27,731 nt of DNA from an uncultured Eubacteriales bacterium (GCA_900539725.1 UQDI01000023.1:1-27731); one strand, 5' to 3'. Counted from the stretch's first letter, positions 6,958 through 15,839 are shown. Made by a program: numbers and translations. The notes: generated from the letters alone by a model not told the origin.

Positions 6958-7464
6958 TTAATCCAAATACTTAAGAATTACTCTCCATTCGCTCACTAAA
7001 TCATCCAGCCTATACCTCGCATTTGCTGGACTTGTTGATGGCAGCTTCACTCCCTCAAGTCCCAAGTCCTTCTCATGATATTTTTTATAATATTTATAAG
7101 ACGTTGATCCATTAAGAAAAACTTCTTTAATGTCAGCGCCTTTAATAATGTCCTTCAAGTCCGATAGCACTACATTTTTTATGCTTGCGTCGCTCGATCC
7201 AACTATGTCACACTGGTAAATGGAGTCGTAGAGCGCAATTTTCTTTCTCGATAAAAAGTCTTTGCGCGTGGCAATGCCATTAGCAAGGTCTTCTTTAAAC
7301 AAAATCTCCATAACGCGCCAAAATCTATTCTGCGGATGGCCGTAAAAAAAGCCATATTCACGAGTCTTGACCGATGGAAATGAGCCAAGGATCAGAATTT
7401 TCGAATCCTTTGTAAAGCATGGCTCAAGCGGATGGACTATGGTTTTGTAATTATTATCTGTCAT
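6958..7464 (-). CDS. DNA-deoxyinosine / uracil-family DNA glycosylase
   Basis: A 168-aa base-excision-repair enzyme of the uracil-DNA glycosylase superfamily, closest by eye to the DNA-deoxyinosine glycosylase group that removes hypoxanthine, and perhaps uracil, from DNA. Visible motifs are LILGSFPSVKTRE (residues 24-36), the active-site-like FFYGHPQNRFWRVM (39-52) and the C-terminal LPSTSPANARY loop. Length is normal. The start ATG follows GAGGTGAT. It stands alone between the ABC-transporter terminator and repeat copy D. The substrate among deaminated bases is inferred from the family. Confidence 0.88.
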   Translation of the reverse strand: MTDNNYKTIVHPLEPCFTKDSKILILGSFPSVKTREYGFFYGHPQNRFWRVMEILFKEDLANGIATRKDFLSRKKIALYDSIYQCDIVGSSDASIKNVVLSDLKDIIKGADIKEVFLNGSTSYKYYKKYHEKDLGLEGVKLPSTSPANARYRLDDLVSEWRVILKYLD

Positions 7465-7479
7465 AAAATTATCACCTCT

Positions 7480-7516
7480 ATATTAAAAGAAGGCAAATAT
7501 ATTTACTTAGCCTTCT
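7480..7516 (-). terminator. Terminator after ABC transporter gene
   Basis: Stem AGAAGGC / GCCTTCT with a 15-nt AT-rich loop, followed on the minus strand by TTTAATA. The T-tract is short. Confidence 0.65.
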
Positions 7517-7527
7517 CATAATTTATT

Positions 7528-10236
7528 TTATTCAGCACTTAAGGCTTCTACTGGGTCTTTCTTAGCTGCTATGCTTGATGGTATAAGTCCTGCTATCAAG
7601 CTAAGCGCAACTGATATTGCTATCAAGATAAGTGCCGCTTCTTTTGGAAGCGTGGAGCCAATAGTAGCTATGCCTGTTGCCTTAACCATGATCTTTGTTA
7701 TGAATATATTTAAAAATGAGCTTATGCCAACACCTATGAGCCCTGAAAGCAAGCCTATAATTAAAGTTTCTGACATAAAAACTTTGTATATGTCGCCCTT
7801 ACTTGCGCCAATCGCCCTTAGTATACCAATCTCTTTTGTTCTTTCAAAGACGGATATATATGTGATGATGCCTATCATTATCGATGAAACGATAAGCGAG
7901 ACGCCTACAAAGGCTATCAAAACGTAGGATATAGCTGCAAGTATGTCTGTGATGGATTTTGAAATGGAGCCGATAAAGTCGTTAAAGTTAAGTTTTTGTG
8001 CGCTTTTCTTGCCTTCATTGTATTCATTAATAAGCTTTTTAACCTTATCTCTATTTTCAAATTCGTCTACATATATCGATATCTTCGATGGATTATTCTC
8101 ATCGATATAGCCGAGATTTTCAAGGTTTTTCTTGTAAGAATAGTCTTTCAAAAATTCATCATAAACGTCTAAGTAGTCTTTGTCTTTGCCTTTATTAAGC
8201 ATATAGTCAAGCATGGCTCTGTCATTTGACTCTCTTATCTTAGGCGCAGCTGGTGCTATAGCATTCATTGCCGCATTAATGGCCTGCATCTCTACTAGCA
8301 TCTCCTTCTTGTTTTGCAGCATCCATGCGTTAAACTTTGTAAGGCTCTCATCTGGCAAATTCTTTAGATAGTCTTTTGCCTGATCTATCTTTTCTTTTTC
8401 AGTATCTGCCTTGAACTTAAGTCCATTTAAAACATTTATGTCTTTATTTTCTAATTGTTTTTTAATAATTTCTTGCTCTGAAACATATTTAATCATCGCA
8501 TCAGTAAATTTACTGCTATAGGCAAGCGGCGTTTGGCTAATATTGGAGTCGTTGTCAGTCTTTTTCCTTGCAATACCAGCTATATGCATGCTTATAGCAG
8601 AGTCTATAAGCTTTTCTTTCTTCTCTTCATCATCCTTGATGCTAATGTAGCTAGCATCCTTCTTTTCGTAATAGTCCGATGGAGTGACTACCTTGTACTC
8701 ATGACCGATGATTTCCTTTGGATCAATCTCAACTTTTTTTATGTCAACTTTTTTATTATCGTCCATATCAGACAATATTTTCTTGTATTCTTCCGAGTCT
8801 AAAAAGCCTAGCTCGTAGAAATTACTTCTTAAAATTTGATTATTATAATCAGTAAATAATACTAATTCGTCCTCTTTTTCAGGCCACTTGCCCTCGATTA
8901 GCTCGTATTCGTCTAAGACCATTGGCGAGATGTTGCCGTCTTTGTCGCTAATAATCTGAGAAAAATTGTCATTGCTCTTTGATGCCGACAAGCTGAAAAA
9001 TTGATTAAAGCCAAATCCGCTCTTCTTTTCAAAATCAGAGCCATTAGTATTAATCACTTTGCCCTTAGCATCCTTTGTATAAATGTCAAAGCCGCCATCA
9101 TAAGCGTAAGAAATAAAGTGCTTGCCAATCTTTTCGTCTAGCTCCGCTTCATTCTTCTCTAGATAGTCTTTGAACGATGCAAGGTCATTCTCATAGCCGC
9201 TGCCTGATATCTTTGACCTATTCATAAGACCTATGTCATTTGAGCTAAGTTTAGATCTATCTGTAGTCTTTGAAACGTTGTTATCAAGCTTTGTAAGACT
9301 AGATAGGTCGATGGATTTGCTCTCAATATCGATTGGGAAAGACTTCAAAGCATTCCTTTGATTGTCAGCAATGTAGTCACTTGCACCATTTGATATAGAT
9401 ATAATGAGGGCAATCCCGATGATGCCGATGGATCCAGCAAAAGCTGTTAGAAGCGTTCTTGCTTTTTTACTCAAAAGATTGTTAAAAGATAGTCCTAGAG
9501 CCGTTCTTAGCTTAAGAGCTATCTTCGAAATTTTAAAGCTGTCGCCCTTTTCTTCCGCTTCACAAGGATCCGTGTCAGAAATTATCCTGCCGTCCTTTAT
9601 ACCGATTATCCTTGTTGAGTACTCTTCCGCCAATCTTTTGTTGTGCGTAACCATGATGACAAGCTTATCCTTAGCAAGCTCCTTTAGTAAATTCATTATA
9701 GATATAGATGTTTCGCTGTCAAGAGCACCCGTTGGCTCGTCAGCAAGTATGATTTGTGGATCATTAACCAAGGCCCTCGCTATGGCTACCCTTTGCATTT
9801 GACCGCCAGATAAGGCACTCGGCCTTTTGTGTATATGCTCCTTAAGGCCAACCCTTTCAAGAGCTTTGATAGCCCTTTCTTCAGCATCGCCTGTATTTTT
9901 ATTCGATAAAGTCAAAGACAGCTTTACGTTGTCAAGTATACTTTGATGATTAATTAAGTTGTATGATTGAAAGATAAAGCCTATCCTAACATTTCTGTAG
10001 TAGTCCCAGTCCTTGTCCGAAAACTGCCTCGTAGATCTGCCATCGATTACAAGGTCGCCCTCGTCATAGCGCATAAGACCTCCAACTATATTTAAAAGAG
10101 TTGTCTTGCCTCCACCCGATTCACCAAGTATAGAAACAAACTCACTCTCTCTAAACGAAATCGATACATTGTCCAAAGCCCTTTGCGAAAAGCCTTCAGT
10201 ATGATATATTTTTGAAATATTTTTAAGTTCTAACAT
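7528..10236 (-). CDS. MacB-like ABC transporter, fused ATPase and FtsX-type permease
   Basis: A 902-aa fusion of an ABC ATPase and a FtsX/MacB permease, a type that works as a mechanotransmitter or exporter for peptides, antibiotics or lipoproteins in the cell membrane. The ATPase has Walker A GESGGGKTT (residues 38-46; third variable position is G rather than the common S), LSGGQ (142-146) and ILADEPTGALD (163-173). A first membrane helix follows near 265-290, then a long, lysine-rich extracellular domain, then three C-terminal helices with the FERTKEIGILRAIGAS motif. I start at ATG 10236, which has AAAGGAG; the reading frame stays open 60 codons further upstream but that stretch has no ribosome site or domain. 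No accessory membrane-fusion gene is adjacent. Confidence 0.92.
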   Translation of the reverse strand: MLELKNISKIYHTEGFSQRALDNVSISFRESEFVSILGESGGGKTTLLNIVGGLMRYDEGDLVIDGRSTRQFSDKDWDYYRNVRIGFIFQSYNLINHQSILDNVKLSLTLSNKNTGDAEERAIKALERVGLKEHIHKRPSALSGGQMQRVAIARALVNDPQIILADEPTGALDSETSISIMNLLKELAKDKLVIMVTHNKRLAEEYSTRIIGIKDGRIISDTDPCEAEEKGDSFKISKIALKLRTALGLSFNNLLSKKARTLLTAFAGSIGIIGIALIISISNGASDYIADNQRNALKSFPIDIESKSIDLSSLTKLDNNVSKTTDRSKLSSNDIGLMNRSKISGSGYENDLASFKDYLEKNEAELDEKIGKHFISYAYDGGFDIYTKDAKGKVINTNGSDFEKKSGFGFNQFFSLSASKSNDNFSQIISDKDGNISPMVLDEYELIEGKWPEKEDELVLFTDYNNQILRSNFYELGFLDSEEYKKILSDMDDNKKVDIKKVEIDPKEIIGHEYKVVTPSDYYEKKDASYISIKDDEEKKEKLIDSAISMHIAGIARKKTDNDSNISQTPLAYSSKFTDAMIKYVSEQEIIKKQLENKDINVLNGLKFKADTEKEKIDQAKDYLKNLPDESLTKFNAWMLQNKKEMLVEMQAINAAMNAIAPAAPKIRESNDRAMLDYMLNKGKDKDYLDVYDEFLKDYSYKKNLENLGYIDENNPSKISIYVDEFENRDKVKKLINEYNEGKKSAQKLNFNDFIGSISKSITDILAAISYVLIAFVGVSLIVSSIMIGIITYISVFERTKEIGILRAIGASKGDIYKVFMSETLIIGLLSGLIGVGISSFLNIFITKIMVKATGIATIGSTLPKEAALILIAISVALSLIAGLIPSSIAAKKDPVEALSAE

Positions 10237-10319
10237 ATTTACTCCTTTCTTATACTTATTACCCAATAGCCACCTTTGATAAATATATGTTTTCGTAAGC
10301 ATAGATAAAAGGCAAACGA

Positions 10320-10357
10320 GACAAATAAAGCCCTCCTTACTAATAAAGTAAAGAGGG
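10320..10357 (-). terminator. Hairpin between small gene and ABC transporter
   Basis: 11-bp stem (CCCTCTTTACT / AGTAAGGAGGG on the minus strand, one G-U) with a 5-nt loop, followed by CTTTATTTG. It lies 70 bp behind the 103-aa gene and is best read as its terminator; an attenuator in the ABC-transporter leader is an alternative. Confidence 0.6.
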
Positions 10358-10426
10358 TGCTTTGATAAATTTTCCTTTTTTGCTCTAAAATATAAAAGAG
10401 CAAGTCTCAGGCGCAATTATGCGCTA

Positions 10427-10738
10427 TTATTTAATATTGTGCTTAGCCATCTTTTCCTTGAAAATATCAGTGATGATGCTTCTAAGCTCTTCCCTTTCCT
10501 TTTCAGGCAAATCGCCCTCAAGCTTTGCAATTGCAAATAGGTCGGGACGTTCATTGGCTATCCTTTCAATAGTTTTACTAGTCGCGTGCTTCCTAACGAA
10601 AAAAGGAATCTTCTTGATCCAGCCGTCTGGCAATAGCGCAACAATCTTATCTGCCGCTTCCTTGTCGCTAATCTCAGCAGTAGATAGGCCTTTTTCTATT
10701 TGTTTTTGTTCTTTTTCAGTAAAATCTTTAATATCCAT
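10427..10738 (-). CDS. Hypothetical small protein
   Basis: A 103-aa, highly charged, mostly helical soluble protein. I do not recognise a family. One hydrophobic-aromatic patch is seen (LLPDGWIKKIPFFVRKHA, residues 35-52) and a KEREELRSIITDIFKEKM helix near the end. The start ATG is preceded by a good AGGAGG. It appears to have its own promoter and a hairpin behind it, so it is probably a single-gene unit upstream of the ABC transporter. Confidence 0.75.
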   Translation of the reverse strand: MDIKDFTEKEQKQIEKGLSTAEISDKEAADKIVALLPDGWIKKIPFFVRKHATSKTIERIANERPDLFAIAKLEGDLPEKEREELRSIITDIFKEKMAKHNIK

Positions 10739-10786
10739 ATTTACCTCCTAATGTATATCTTATAGCTAGTGTATTTTTACCTAATA

Positions 10787-10814
10787 TATATACCCAGATT
10801 TATAAGAAATGCAA
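10787..10814 (-). promoter_or_regulatory. Candidate promoter of the 103-aa gene
   Basis: TTGCAT (10814-10809), 16 bp, TATATA (10792-10787) on the minus strand, about 49 bp before the start codon. Confidence 0.45.
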
Positions 10815-10861
10815 GAAAAGTTTCTGAATACAAAATATTTATAAATATGGTAATAGTTTGG

Positions 10862-10895
10862 CAATAAAAAAGAAGAAGGCGATTAACCTTCTTCT
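10862..10895 (-). terminator. Terminator overlapping the metallophosphoesterase stop codon
   Basis: Perfect 9-bp stem AGAAGAAGG / CCTTCTTCT with a 7-nt loop, then TTTTTATT on the minus strand. The left arm encodes the last residues of the phosphoesterase and its TAA stop is in the loop. Confidence 0.88.
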
Positions 10896-11731
10896 AATTG
10901 ATTTATATTTATTATCACCAGCTCCGGCCTATTGAAAATACGTGGTATACGTGTAGACTCTCTGGCAAGGCCCCTACTAACTATCATTTCCCCGCCATTG
11001 TCAAAGCTATATCTTCCTCCCGCATATTTCGGTAGCCAGCCTTCGTCTGGCGCAAAAGTACCATTCAAAACGCCTGGGATGCGCCACTGACCGCCATGTG
11101 CATGGCCCGCGAGTATCAAGTCAAAGCCGGCGTCCTTATACAAATTCACAAAAGACGGGCGATGGGTCAATAGCATCGTAAAAGCTGTATCGTCTCTTTC
11201 ATTTTTAGCACGTTCAAGCTCAGTCACCATGCCATCACCCTCTCCTGTGTAGCGTGCCTCGTCTGGATCGTTAAGGCCCGATAGACTGATCTCATTGCCA
11301 TTAACAGCGGTGCGAATGGTCTTGCCACCGATGTCCTCAATGCCATTTGCTTCAAGCCAGTCAAGCATCTCGCCCACACGGCGGCTCCAATACTCGTGAT
11401 TACCAGTGACGTAATAGCATGGGTAACGCTTCGCGATGGCTGTGAGAAATGTTTTTGTGTTCTCATCAGGTATCTCGTCGTCAAAGATGTCGCCGCCCAA
11501 TAGAATCATGTCCGGCTTTTCTTTGTCCACCGCATCTATCAGCGTTTTTTGCCCTGCGCCATATTTGCACGAGTGAAGATCAGTGATAAGTGCTATGCGC
11601 ATAGGAGTATTGATTTTATCTGAAGTGATGTTGTAGTGAACAGTTTTTAGACGCACGTCAAAAGCTAGTAGCGCGAGAGCTATTAGCATGATGAAGATGA
11701 TGTATTTGATGTGTTTTTTCTGTATTTTCAT
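10883..11731 (-). CDS. Membrane-anchored metallophosphoesterase (YkuE-like)
   Basis: A 282-aa calcineurin-like phosphoesterase held in the membrane by an N-terminal helix (residues about 8-24), active site outside. The two-metal motifs are in order: D51-x-H53 in ITDLHSCKYG, GGD at 79-81, GNHE at 110-113, THRP, and AGHAHGG. The group includes enzymes that cleave phosphodiesters or lipid pyrophosphates such as UDP-diacylglucosamine; the substrate here is unknown. The start ATG follows AAGGAG. It is 20 nt behind the broken membrane-protein gene and probably in one transcript with it. Confidence 0.9.
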   Translation of the reverse strand: MKIQKKHIKYIIFIMLIALALLAFDVRLKTVHYNITSDKINTPMRIALITDLHSCKYGAGQKTLIDAVDKEKPDMILLGGDIFDDEIPDENTKTFLTAIAKRYPCYYVTGNHEYWSRRVGEMLDWLEANGIEDIGGKTIRTAVNGNEISLSGLNDPDEARYTGEGDGMVTELERAKNERDDTAFTMLLTHRPSFVNLYKDAGFDLILAGHAHGGQWRIPGVLNGTFAPDEGWLPKYAGGRYSFDNGGEMIVSRGLARESTRIPRIFNRPELVIININQLEEG

Positions 11732-11751
11732 TTATTGCTCCTTGAGTTTCA

Positions 11752-12231
11752 TTAAAACAGTGTCAAAACAAAGCCGTCCACTGCTGCGACGACTATATAC
11801 ATAGGCACTGCTCTTAAAAAGGCTTCGATGTGCTTCTTAGGGTTTTGGTACATGGCTTTTCCTGGCACTTTGCTTAGTCTTATGCGTTTTGTATTTCTCC
11901 ACCAAAGTAGGTCTATGACGAGTAAATCGAAGATGTTTAGCGCCTAACCTAGTATGAGTAAATTTATAAAGTTTTGCATAAAATCTTTTTCACGAATAAA
12001 GAATCCGAAAATTATGAATAATACTAAAAATACTACTAGATTTGCAAACCATGTAACGAGCTTATTAGCTTCGCGGAACTTGCCTTGGTACTCATCCACT
12101 TCTCTGATGCGTCTTTGCACTTCATCTGGATATGAGGCGTAGCTCTTAAGGTTTTTCTCGTCTGTTCCCGTGCCTAAAAAGCATAGGGCAAAAAATATTG
12201 TACACAAAATTATTATCTCTATAATTAACAT
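11752..12231 (-). pseudogene. Integral membrane protein gene interrupted by one TAG codon
   Basis: Codons run from ATG 12231 for 95 residues (start MLIIEIIILCTIFFALCFLG) to a TAG at 11946-11944, then continue in the same frame for 63 residues to TAA at 11754-11752. The second part is clearly protein-like: ALNIFDLLVIDLLWWRNTKR, then PKKHIEAFLRAVPMYIVVAA. Together they give a 159-position protein with about four membrane helices that resembles a family of uncharacterised Clostridia membrane proteins, as I recall it. One C-to-T change of a CAG codon would explain the stop. The gene keeps its AAAGGTGAT ribosome site and a possible extended -10 promoter. It could be a recent pseudogene, a truncated product, stop readthrough or a sequencing error. 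Confidence 0.8.
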
Positions 12232-12250
12232 TATTTATCACCTTTGCTTA

Positions 12251-12259
12251 ATTATACCA
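12251..12259 (-). promoter_or_regulatory. Extended -10 promoter of the broken gene / phosphoesterase unit
   Basis: TGGTATAAT on the minus strand (12259-12251) is a perfect extended -10. No good -35 is seen, and the start would fall close to the ribosome site. Confidence 0.45.
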
Positions 12260-12308
12260 CATTAACAGTAGCTAATAAATATTTTATAATAATTTCAAAG
12301 CCATTTGC

Positions 12309-12337
12309 AAAATAAAAGCACCTATGATTATAGATGC
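12309..12337 (-). terminator. Terminator after the 75-aa gene
   Basis: 8-bp stem GCATCTAT / ATAGGTGC (one G-U) with AATC loop, followed by TTTTATTTTG on the minus strand. Confidence 0.78.
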
Positions 12338-12349
12338 CTTTCATAAATC

Positions 12350-12577
12350 TTACTTCTTCTTTAGCTCTTCGATGTTTTTATTAAGTCTATTAAGCTGCGT
12401 AATGATCATCCAGTTTTGCTCGATTAGTCCTTGCATACCGCTAAATCTTGTAGCTTTATATGTCTTATACATATCTTCTATTTCTTCTTCGTCAAAGTCT
12501 CCTAGTTTATAGCGCTCGATGAACTTTTGTAAATCCTCCACTTTCTTTTCTTCCTTTTCTCTTTTATCTCCAAACAT
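12350..12577 (-). CDS. Small coiled, charged protein of unknown function
   Basis: 75 aa, rich in Lys and Glu at both ends with a conserved-looking core YKLGDFDEEEIEDMYKTYKA (residues 23-42). No signal or membrane segment is seen; the ends are likely coiled-coil helices. The start ATG follows AAAGGGGT. It is the last gene of a unit behind the beta-lactamase-like gene and the hydrolase gene (22-nt gap) and is closed by a terminator. Family not recognised. Confidence 0.72.
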   Translation of the reverse strand: MFGDKREKEEKKVEDLQKFIERYKLGDFDEEEIEDMYKTYKATRFSGMQGLIEQNWMIITQLNRLNKNIEELKKK

Positions 12578-12599
12578 TGATTTAACCCCTTTCTATATA

Positions 12600-13655
12600 T
12601 TATTTCCTATTATAAATCTCGTCATGCGCCTTGTGAAGCAGGTACGAAAACTTCTTCGACTTCGACTCCATAAGACCATGCGATGTATTCTTCATTATGT
12701 AAGTGGCTTTGTAGGGCGCATTTACATCATCGTAGTAATCTTGTGCGAGCTTGTAATTTACCTGGTAATCCATATCACCGTTGATGTTTATATATGGCAC
12801 TTGATAATCATATCTACCCTTGAGTGAAAATGCCTTAAATTCATCCGACTTATAAAAATCAAGATAGCTTTGTCTATCTCTATGGAAATAAGAAAGCCAG
12901 TCTTTTATGCTGTAATTTGGATTGAACAAGATGGTGGCGAGAAGAGAATAGTCCGATCCATCTTTCATCATACTGAGCCCATACTTATTTAAAATCTTGT
13001 TCTTCGCTTCAAGCGACTCCAAGCTGATTTTTTCTGGGTTTATCTTTTCAATGAGCTCGAGCGTTTCTTCATCGCCCTTCGACCATTTAAGTGCTTGTGC
13101 CTTAAAGGCTTTTTCATTTTCCACTATATCCACAAGCTGTCCAGACCCGATAAATGCCTCATAAAGCTCTGGATAGTCTAAGACGAGATTTGCTCCATAT
13201 ATAGATCCCCATGAGTGCCCTAAAATACTTATCTTCTCTACTCCAAGGTGCTCGATTAAAAACTCAGTAAGTTCCTTAGCGTCCTTCATAAGCATCGCTT
13301 TTGTGAGCTTATCAGCATTTTGACTTTTATCATAGCTTTTACCGCAGTTCCTTTGATCCCATGTCACAACAGTGTAGATGTCAGCCCATTGGCGTGTGAA
13401 AGCGTAGTCAATCTCACTTGTTGATGAGCCGGGTCCGCCGTGCAGGTAGAGTAGAACAGGATTGTTTTTACTCTCTCCATAGATGTTAATCCACTGCTTT
13501 GTGCCGTTGATGTCGATGTACATGGACTCGTTGATGCCGCCCTTAGGAGTGCGATTGTCTATAAAGTAGCCTATGGCGTGCGCCGCGAGTATTAGTAGCA
13601 CAAGCGTAAATAGACTTAGCAGCAATACTTTTGTAATTTTAATAGCTTTTTTCAT
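12600..13655 (-). CDS. Membrane-anchored alpha/beta hydrolase, proline iminopeptidase-like
   Basis: A serine hydrolase of 351 aa with an N-terminal signal anchor (about residues 6-32), so it works at the outer face of the membrane. The oxyanion motif is LHGGPGS; the nucleophile lies in GHSWG (S148). A late NGDMDY aspartate and TSHGLM histidine complete a plausible triad. Relatives are proline iminopeptidases and similar exopeptidases. No strong ribosome site is present. I choose the ATG at 13655, 2 nt behind the stop of the upstream gene, for re-initiation; an in-frame ATG at 13670, overlapping that stop, would add five residues. Confidence 0.85.
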   Translation of the reverse strand: MKKAIKITKVLLLSLFTLVLLILAAHAIGYFIDNRTPKGGINESMYIDINGTKQWINIYGESKNNPVLLYLHGGPGSSTSEIDYAFTRQWADIYTVVTWDQRNCGKSYDKSQNADKLTKAMLMKDAKELTEFLIEHLGVEKISILGHSWGSIYGANLVLDYPELYEAFIGSGQLVDIVENEKAFKAQALKWSKGDEETLELIEKINPEKISLESLEAKNKILNKYGLSMMKDGSDYSLLATILFNPNYSIKDWLSYFHRDRQSYLDFYKSDEFKAFSLKGRYDYQVPYININGDMDYQVNYKLAQDYYDDVNAPYKATYIMKNTSHGLMESKSKKFSYLLHKAHDEIYNRK

Positions 13656-13657
13656 TT

Positions 13658-15454
13658 TTATAACATCCAAAATTTATACATGTCGAAGCTCACCATGACC
13701 AAGGCTTGTGTTATAGCAAGTAGCGAAGACATTGTAAATTTGCGTTTTTCATCTTTTAATGCGTCTTCGTAATTATTCTTATATCCAAAAAATACAGTTG
13801 CTGCCAAGAGTATTATCAAGGCCAAAAAGATTATGCTTTGCACTTTATAAGATGCTGCGCTCCCGATATCGCCTGTTCTATAGCCTTTGCTTAATCTAAT
13901 AAATTCCACTAGTAAATTAATTAGTGCAAGTGCCATCATAGACGAAGTAAGGTACGAATATTTACGAAGTGGCTCAAGCATTATTTTGCCCTTTCTCTTT
14001 TTTATTGGGTCAATTATGACTCCCCCGATAAAGATTTTTAATAGTCCATATACCCCAGCTATTATAAAGAAAAGCATGCATAAGACATTGCAGATGGCTT
14101 TAGGAGTAGAGACGACAAAGTCTGAGAATTGTGTCTCAACAACGCCATCTTCCTCATACCACCAAGTCTCTAAATCCTCTTCACTGTATGAGCTCACGCC
14201 CAGCGCACCCAAAAAGGACAGTGGCCCTTCTATAATCCCACGAGTATTGAGAATTAACCCTTTAGGTACAGTTCTTTTAGTCTGAGCAAGCTTTGAGTCA
14301 GTGAACTTGCCATAGACAAGCTCGTACATATCGTAATTGTATGTGCTCTCGTGAGCTTGGTTAGTCATCACAAGCATGCCAATCCCGCTTATTGGGTCAA
14401 ATTGCAGCATAGACGAGCACCCAAAAGTGTTTCCTCCGTGGCCAATGGTCTCGAGCGCATATTGACTTGAGAAAAAACCGTGATAATTCTTGGGAATATT
14501 TGTCGATCCGTAAAAGCTAGTCGCTGTATACATCTCATCGAGCGTACTTTGCTTTTTAAAAAGCGGCGATGGATGCGCCTCGTCAGGTGTAAGCGCACGC
14601 GCAAATGTCTTTAAGTCAGCAATAGTTCCGCACGCACTTCCCGCTGGGTAGAGATGAATGTAGCAGATACTAGGTCCGATAATCGCCTCACCAGCAGCAT
14701 CGTAGCACTTTAGCTTCAGTCTTTCGTCAAGCATCCATGGCCTGTCATCATAAGTCGGACTTATCGAAGTATGCTTCATATTTAAAGGATCAAATATCGC
14801 CTTGTGAACATAGTCCACATAATCCAAGCCAGAAGCCCTCTCTACAATATAGGCAGCAAGCGCAGCAGACCAGTTTGAGTAGGCAGTGTGCTCACCTGGC
14901 TCATAAATTTGCTTAGGCTGCCTAATCGAAAGCGCCTCCTCAAGCGTCCCTATCTCACTAGGCTTAGTAGTTTGAATGAAGTATGTATCTTGAAAACCAG
15001 CCTTGTGATTCATCAAATCAATCATAGTGATGGGCTTGTCAAAACTTAAATTCTTAAGAAAATTATCAGGCAAATAGTTTTTGATGTCCGCATTTAAATC
15101 AATAAGACCGTCCTCATAAAGCTGCATCACACTCACCCATATCAATAGTTTTGATATAGAGCCCCAGTCATAAACAGTATCCATCTGAGACTTAATTTTT
15201 TGCTCTTTATCCATGTAGCCAAAAGCGTTTTGATATAAAACTTCGTCCCTGTCGTAAACAATCACATTCATCCCACAATTAGTTTTTTCATGTTCATTAA
15301 AATAATTTTCAATAGCTTCAGAAATTTCATCGTAGTTAAGCCCAGACGGCAAAGACTTCTCCGCAGCCTTTAAAATATCGCCTTGCATAATTATCAGATT
15401 GATAAACATTAACAAAAGCAAAAGCTTCGATACAAATTTACAAATACCCTTCAT
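13658..15454 (-). CDS. Class-C beta-lactamase-like serine hydrolase with membrane C-terminus
   Basis: A 598-aa penicillin-binding-protein/beta-lactamase-fold enzyme on the cell surface. It has a signal peptide (residues 1-30), the SxxK motif S99-I-S-K102, the tyrosine motif Y192-S-N194 and HGGN for the third box, followed by four membrane helices in the last 150 residues. This layout is typical of surface esterases or D-amino-peptide hydrolases in Firmicutes more than of true beta-lactamases, so resistance should not be assumed. I start at ATG 15454, which has GGAGGTG and a signal peptide; the open frame upstream to 15571 lacks both. Co-transcribed with the next two genes. Confidence 0.88.
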   Translation of the reverse strand: MKGICKFVSKLLLLLMFINLIIMQGDILKAAEKSLPSGLNYDEISEAIENYFNEHEKTNCGMNVIVYDRDEVLYQNAFGYMDKEQKIKSQMDTVYDWGSISKLLIWVSVMQLYEDGLIDLNADIKNYLPDNFLKNLSFDKPITMIDLMNHKAGFQDTYFIQTTKPSEIGTLEEALSIRQPKQIYEPGEHTAYSNWSAALAAYIVERASGLDYVDYVHKAIFDPLNMKHTSISPTYDDRPWMLDERLKLKCYDAAGEAIIGPSICYIHLYPAGSACGTIADLKTFARALTPDEAHPSPLFKKQSTLDEMYTATSFYGSTNIPKNYHGFFSSQYALETIGHGGNTFGCSSMLQFDPISGIGMLVMTNQAHESTYNYDMYELVYGKFTDSKLAQTKRTVPKGLILNTRGIIEGPLSFLGALGVSSYSEEDLETWWYEEDGVVETQFSDFVVSTPKAICNVLCMLFFIIAGVYGLLKIFIGGVIIDPIKKRKGKIMLEPLRKYSYLTSSMMALALINLLVEFIRLSKGYRTGDIGSAASYKVQSIIFLALIILLAATVFFGYKNNYEDALKDEKRKFTMSSLLAITQALVMVSFDMYKFWML

Positions 15455-15542
15455 AATACACCTCCACCTTATAATTAATTTAATTGTATCAATGAAATGT
15501 ATATGAAGTGTGAAGGAAGTGTTAAATATCTTAGTGGATTTG

Positions 15543-15574
15543 CATAAAAAAGAGATAGGCGTAAAACCCATCTC
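15543..15574 (-). terminator. Terminator after the DUF4177 gene
   Basis: 8-bp stem GAGATGGG / CCTATCTC (one G-U) with a 7-nt loop, followed by TTTTTTATG on the minus strand. Confidence 0.82.
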
Positions 15575-15579
15575 ATAGA

Positions 15580-15777
15580 CTATTTATTCACTTTAAAAAC
15601 TATCGTGTACTTCACTAGCTGAGCAGAGCTCCACTTTTCATTAAGTACAGGAACAATTTGAACTAGCTCCCAGCCTTCACTTGCCTTTTCATTGATGATC
15701 TTTTTCACTTCATCAAAAGTGTCGGTTTTACCAGCCTTTAGGCCGCCTTCAATTTCTACGTCAATAAATTCGTACAT
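15580..15777 (-). CDS. DUF4177-family small protein
   Basis: 65 aa, soluble, with the family pattern of an N-terminal YEFIDVEI strand, a central helix (DEVKKIINEKASEGWELVQIV; the tail is the hallmark) and a final KYTIVFKVNK strand. Function unknown in the family. I start at ATG 15777, which follows AAGGGGGAT; the frame is open 17 codons upstream but without support. It has its own consensus promoter and a terminator. Confidence 0.83.
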   Translation of the reverse strand: MYEFIDVEIEGGLKAGKTDTFDEVKKIINEKASEGWELVQIVPVLNEKWSSAQLVKYTIVFKVNK

Positions 15778-15807
15778 AATATCCCCCTTCGTTTTGTTTA
15801 TGTTTAT

Positions 15808-15836
15808 ATTATAACTAGATAAAAACAAATTTTCAA
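15808..15836 (-). promoter_or_regulatory. Promoter of the DUF4177 gene
   Basis: TTGAAA (15836-15831), 17 bp, TATAAT (15813-15808) on the minus strand. Confidence 0.78.
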
Positions 15837-15839
15837 TAT

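Noticed and set aside
10237..10416. 60-codon N-terminal extension of the ABC transporter
   Set aside because: No ribosome site or domain; the ATG at 10236 has a strong site and the ABC domain starts there.
10320..10430. Riboswitch in the ABC transporter leader
   Set aside because: Only simple hairpins are visible; no conserved aptamer core can be recognised.
10419..10751. 110-codon plus-strand open frame
   Set aside because: Antisense shadow of the 103-aa minus-strand gene, which has a ribosome site and balanced composition.
11944..11946. Pyrrolysine or programmed readthrough at the TAG
   Set aside because: No downstream insertion element or pyl genes are seen; a simple nonsense change explains it.
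13658..15454. Calling the serine hydrolase a beta-lactam resistance gene
   Set aside because: The membrane C-terminus and hydrolase neighbour fit a surface esterase or peptidase better; motifs alone do not show resistance.
15455..15571. 39-codon extension of the beta-lactamase-like gene
   Set aside because: The ATG at 15454 has GGAGGTG and begins a signal peptide; the extension overlaps the terminator of the previous gene.
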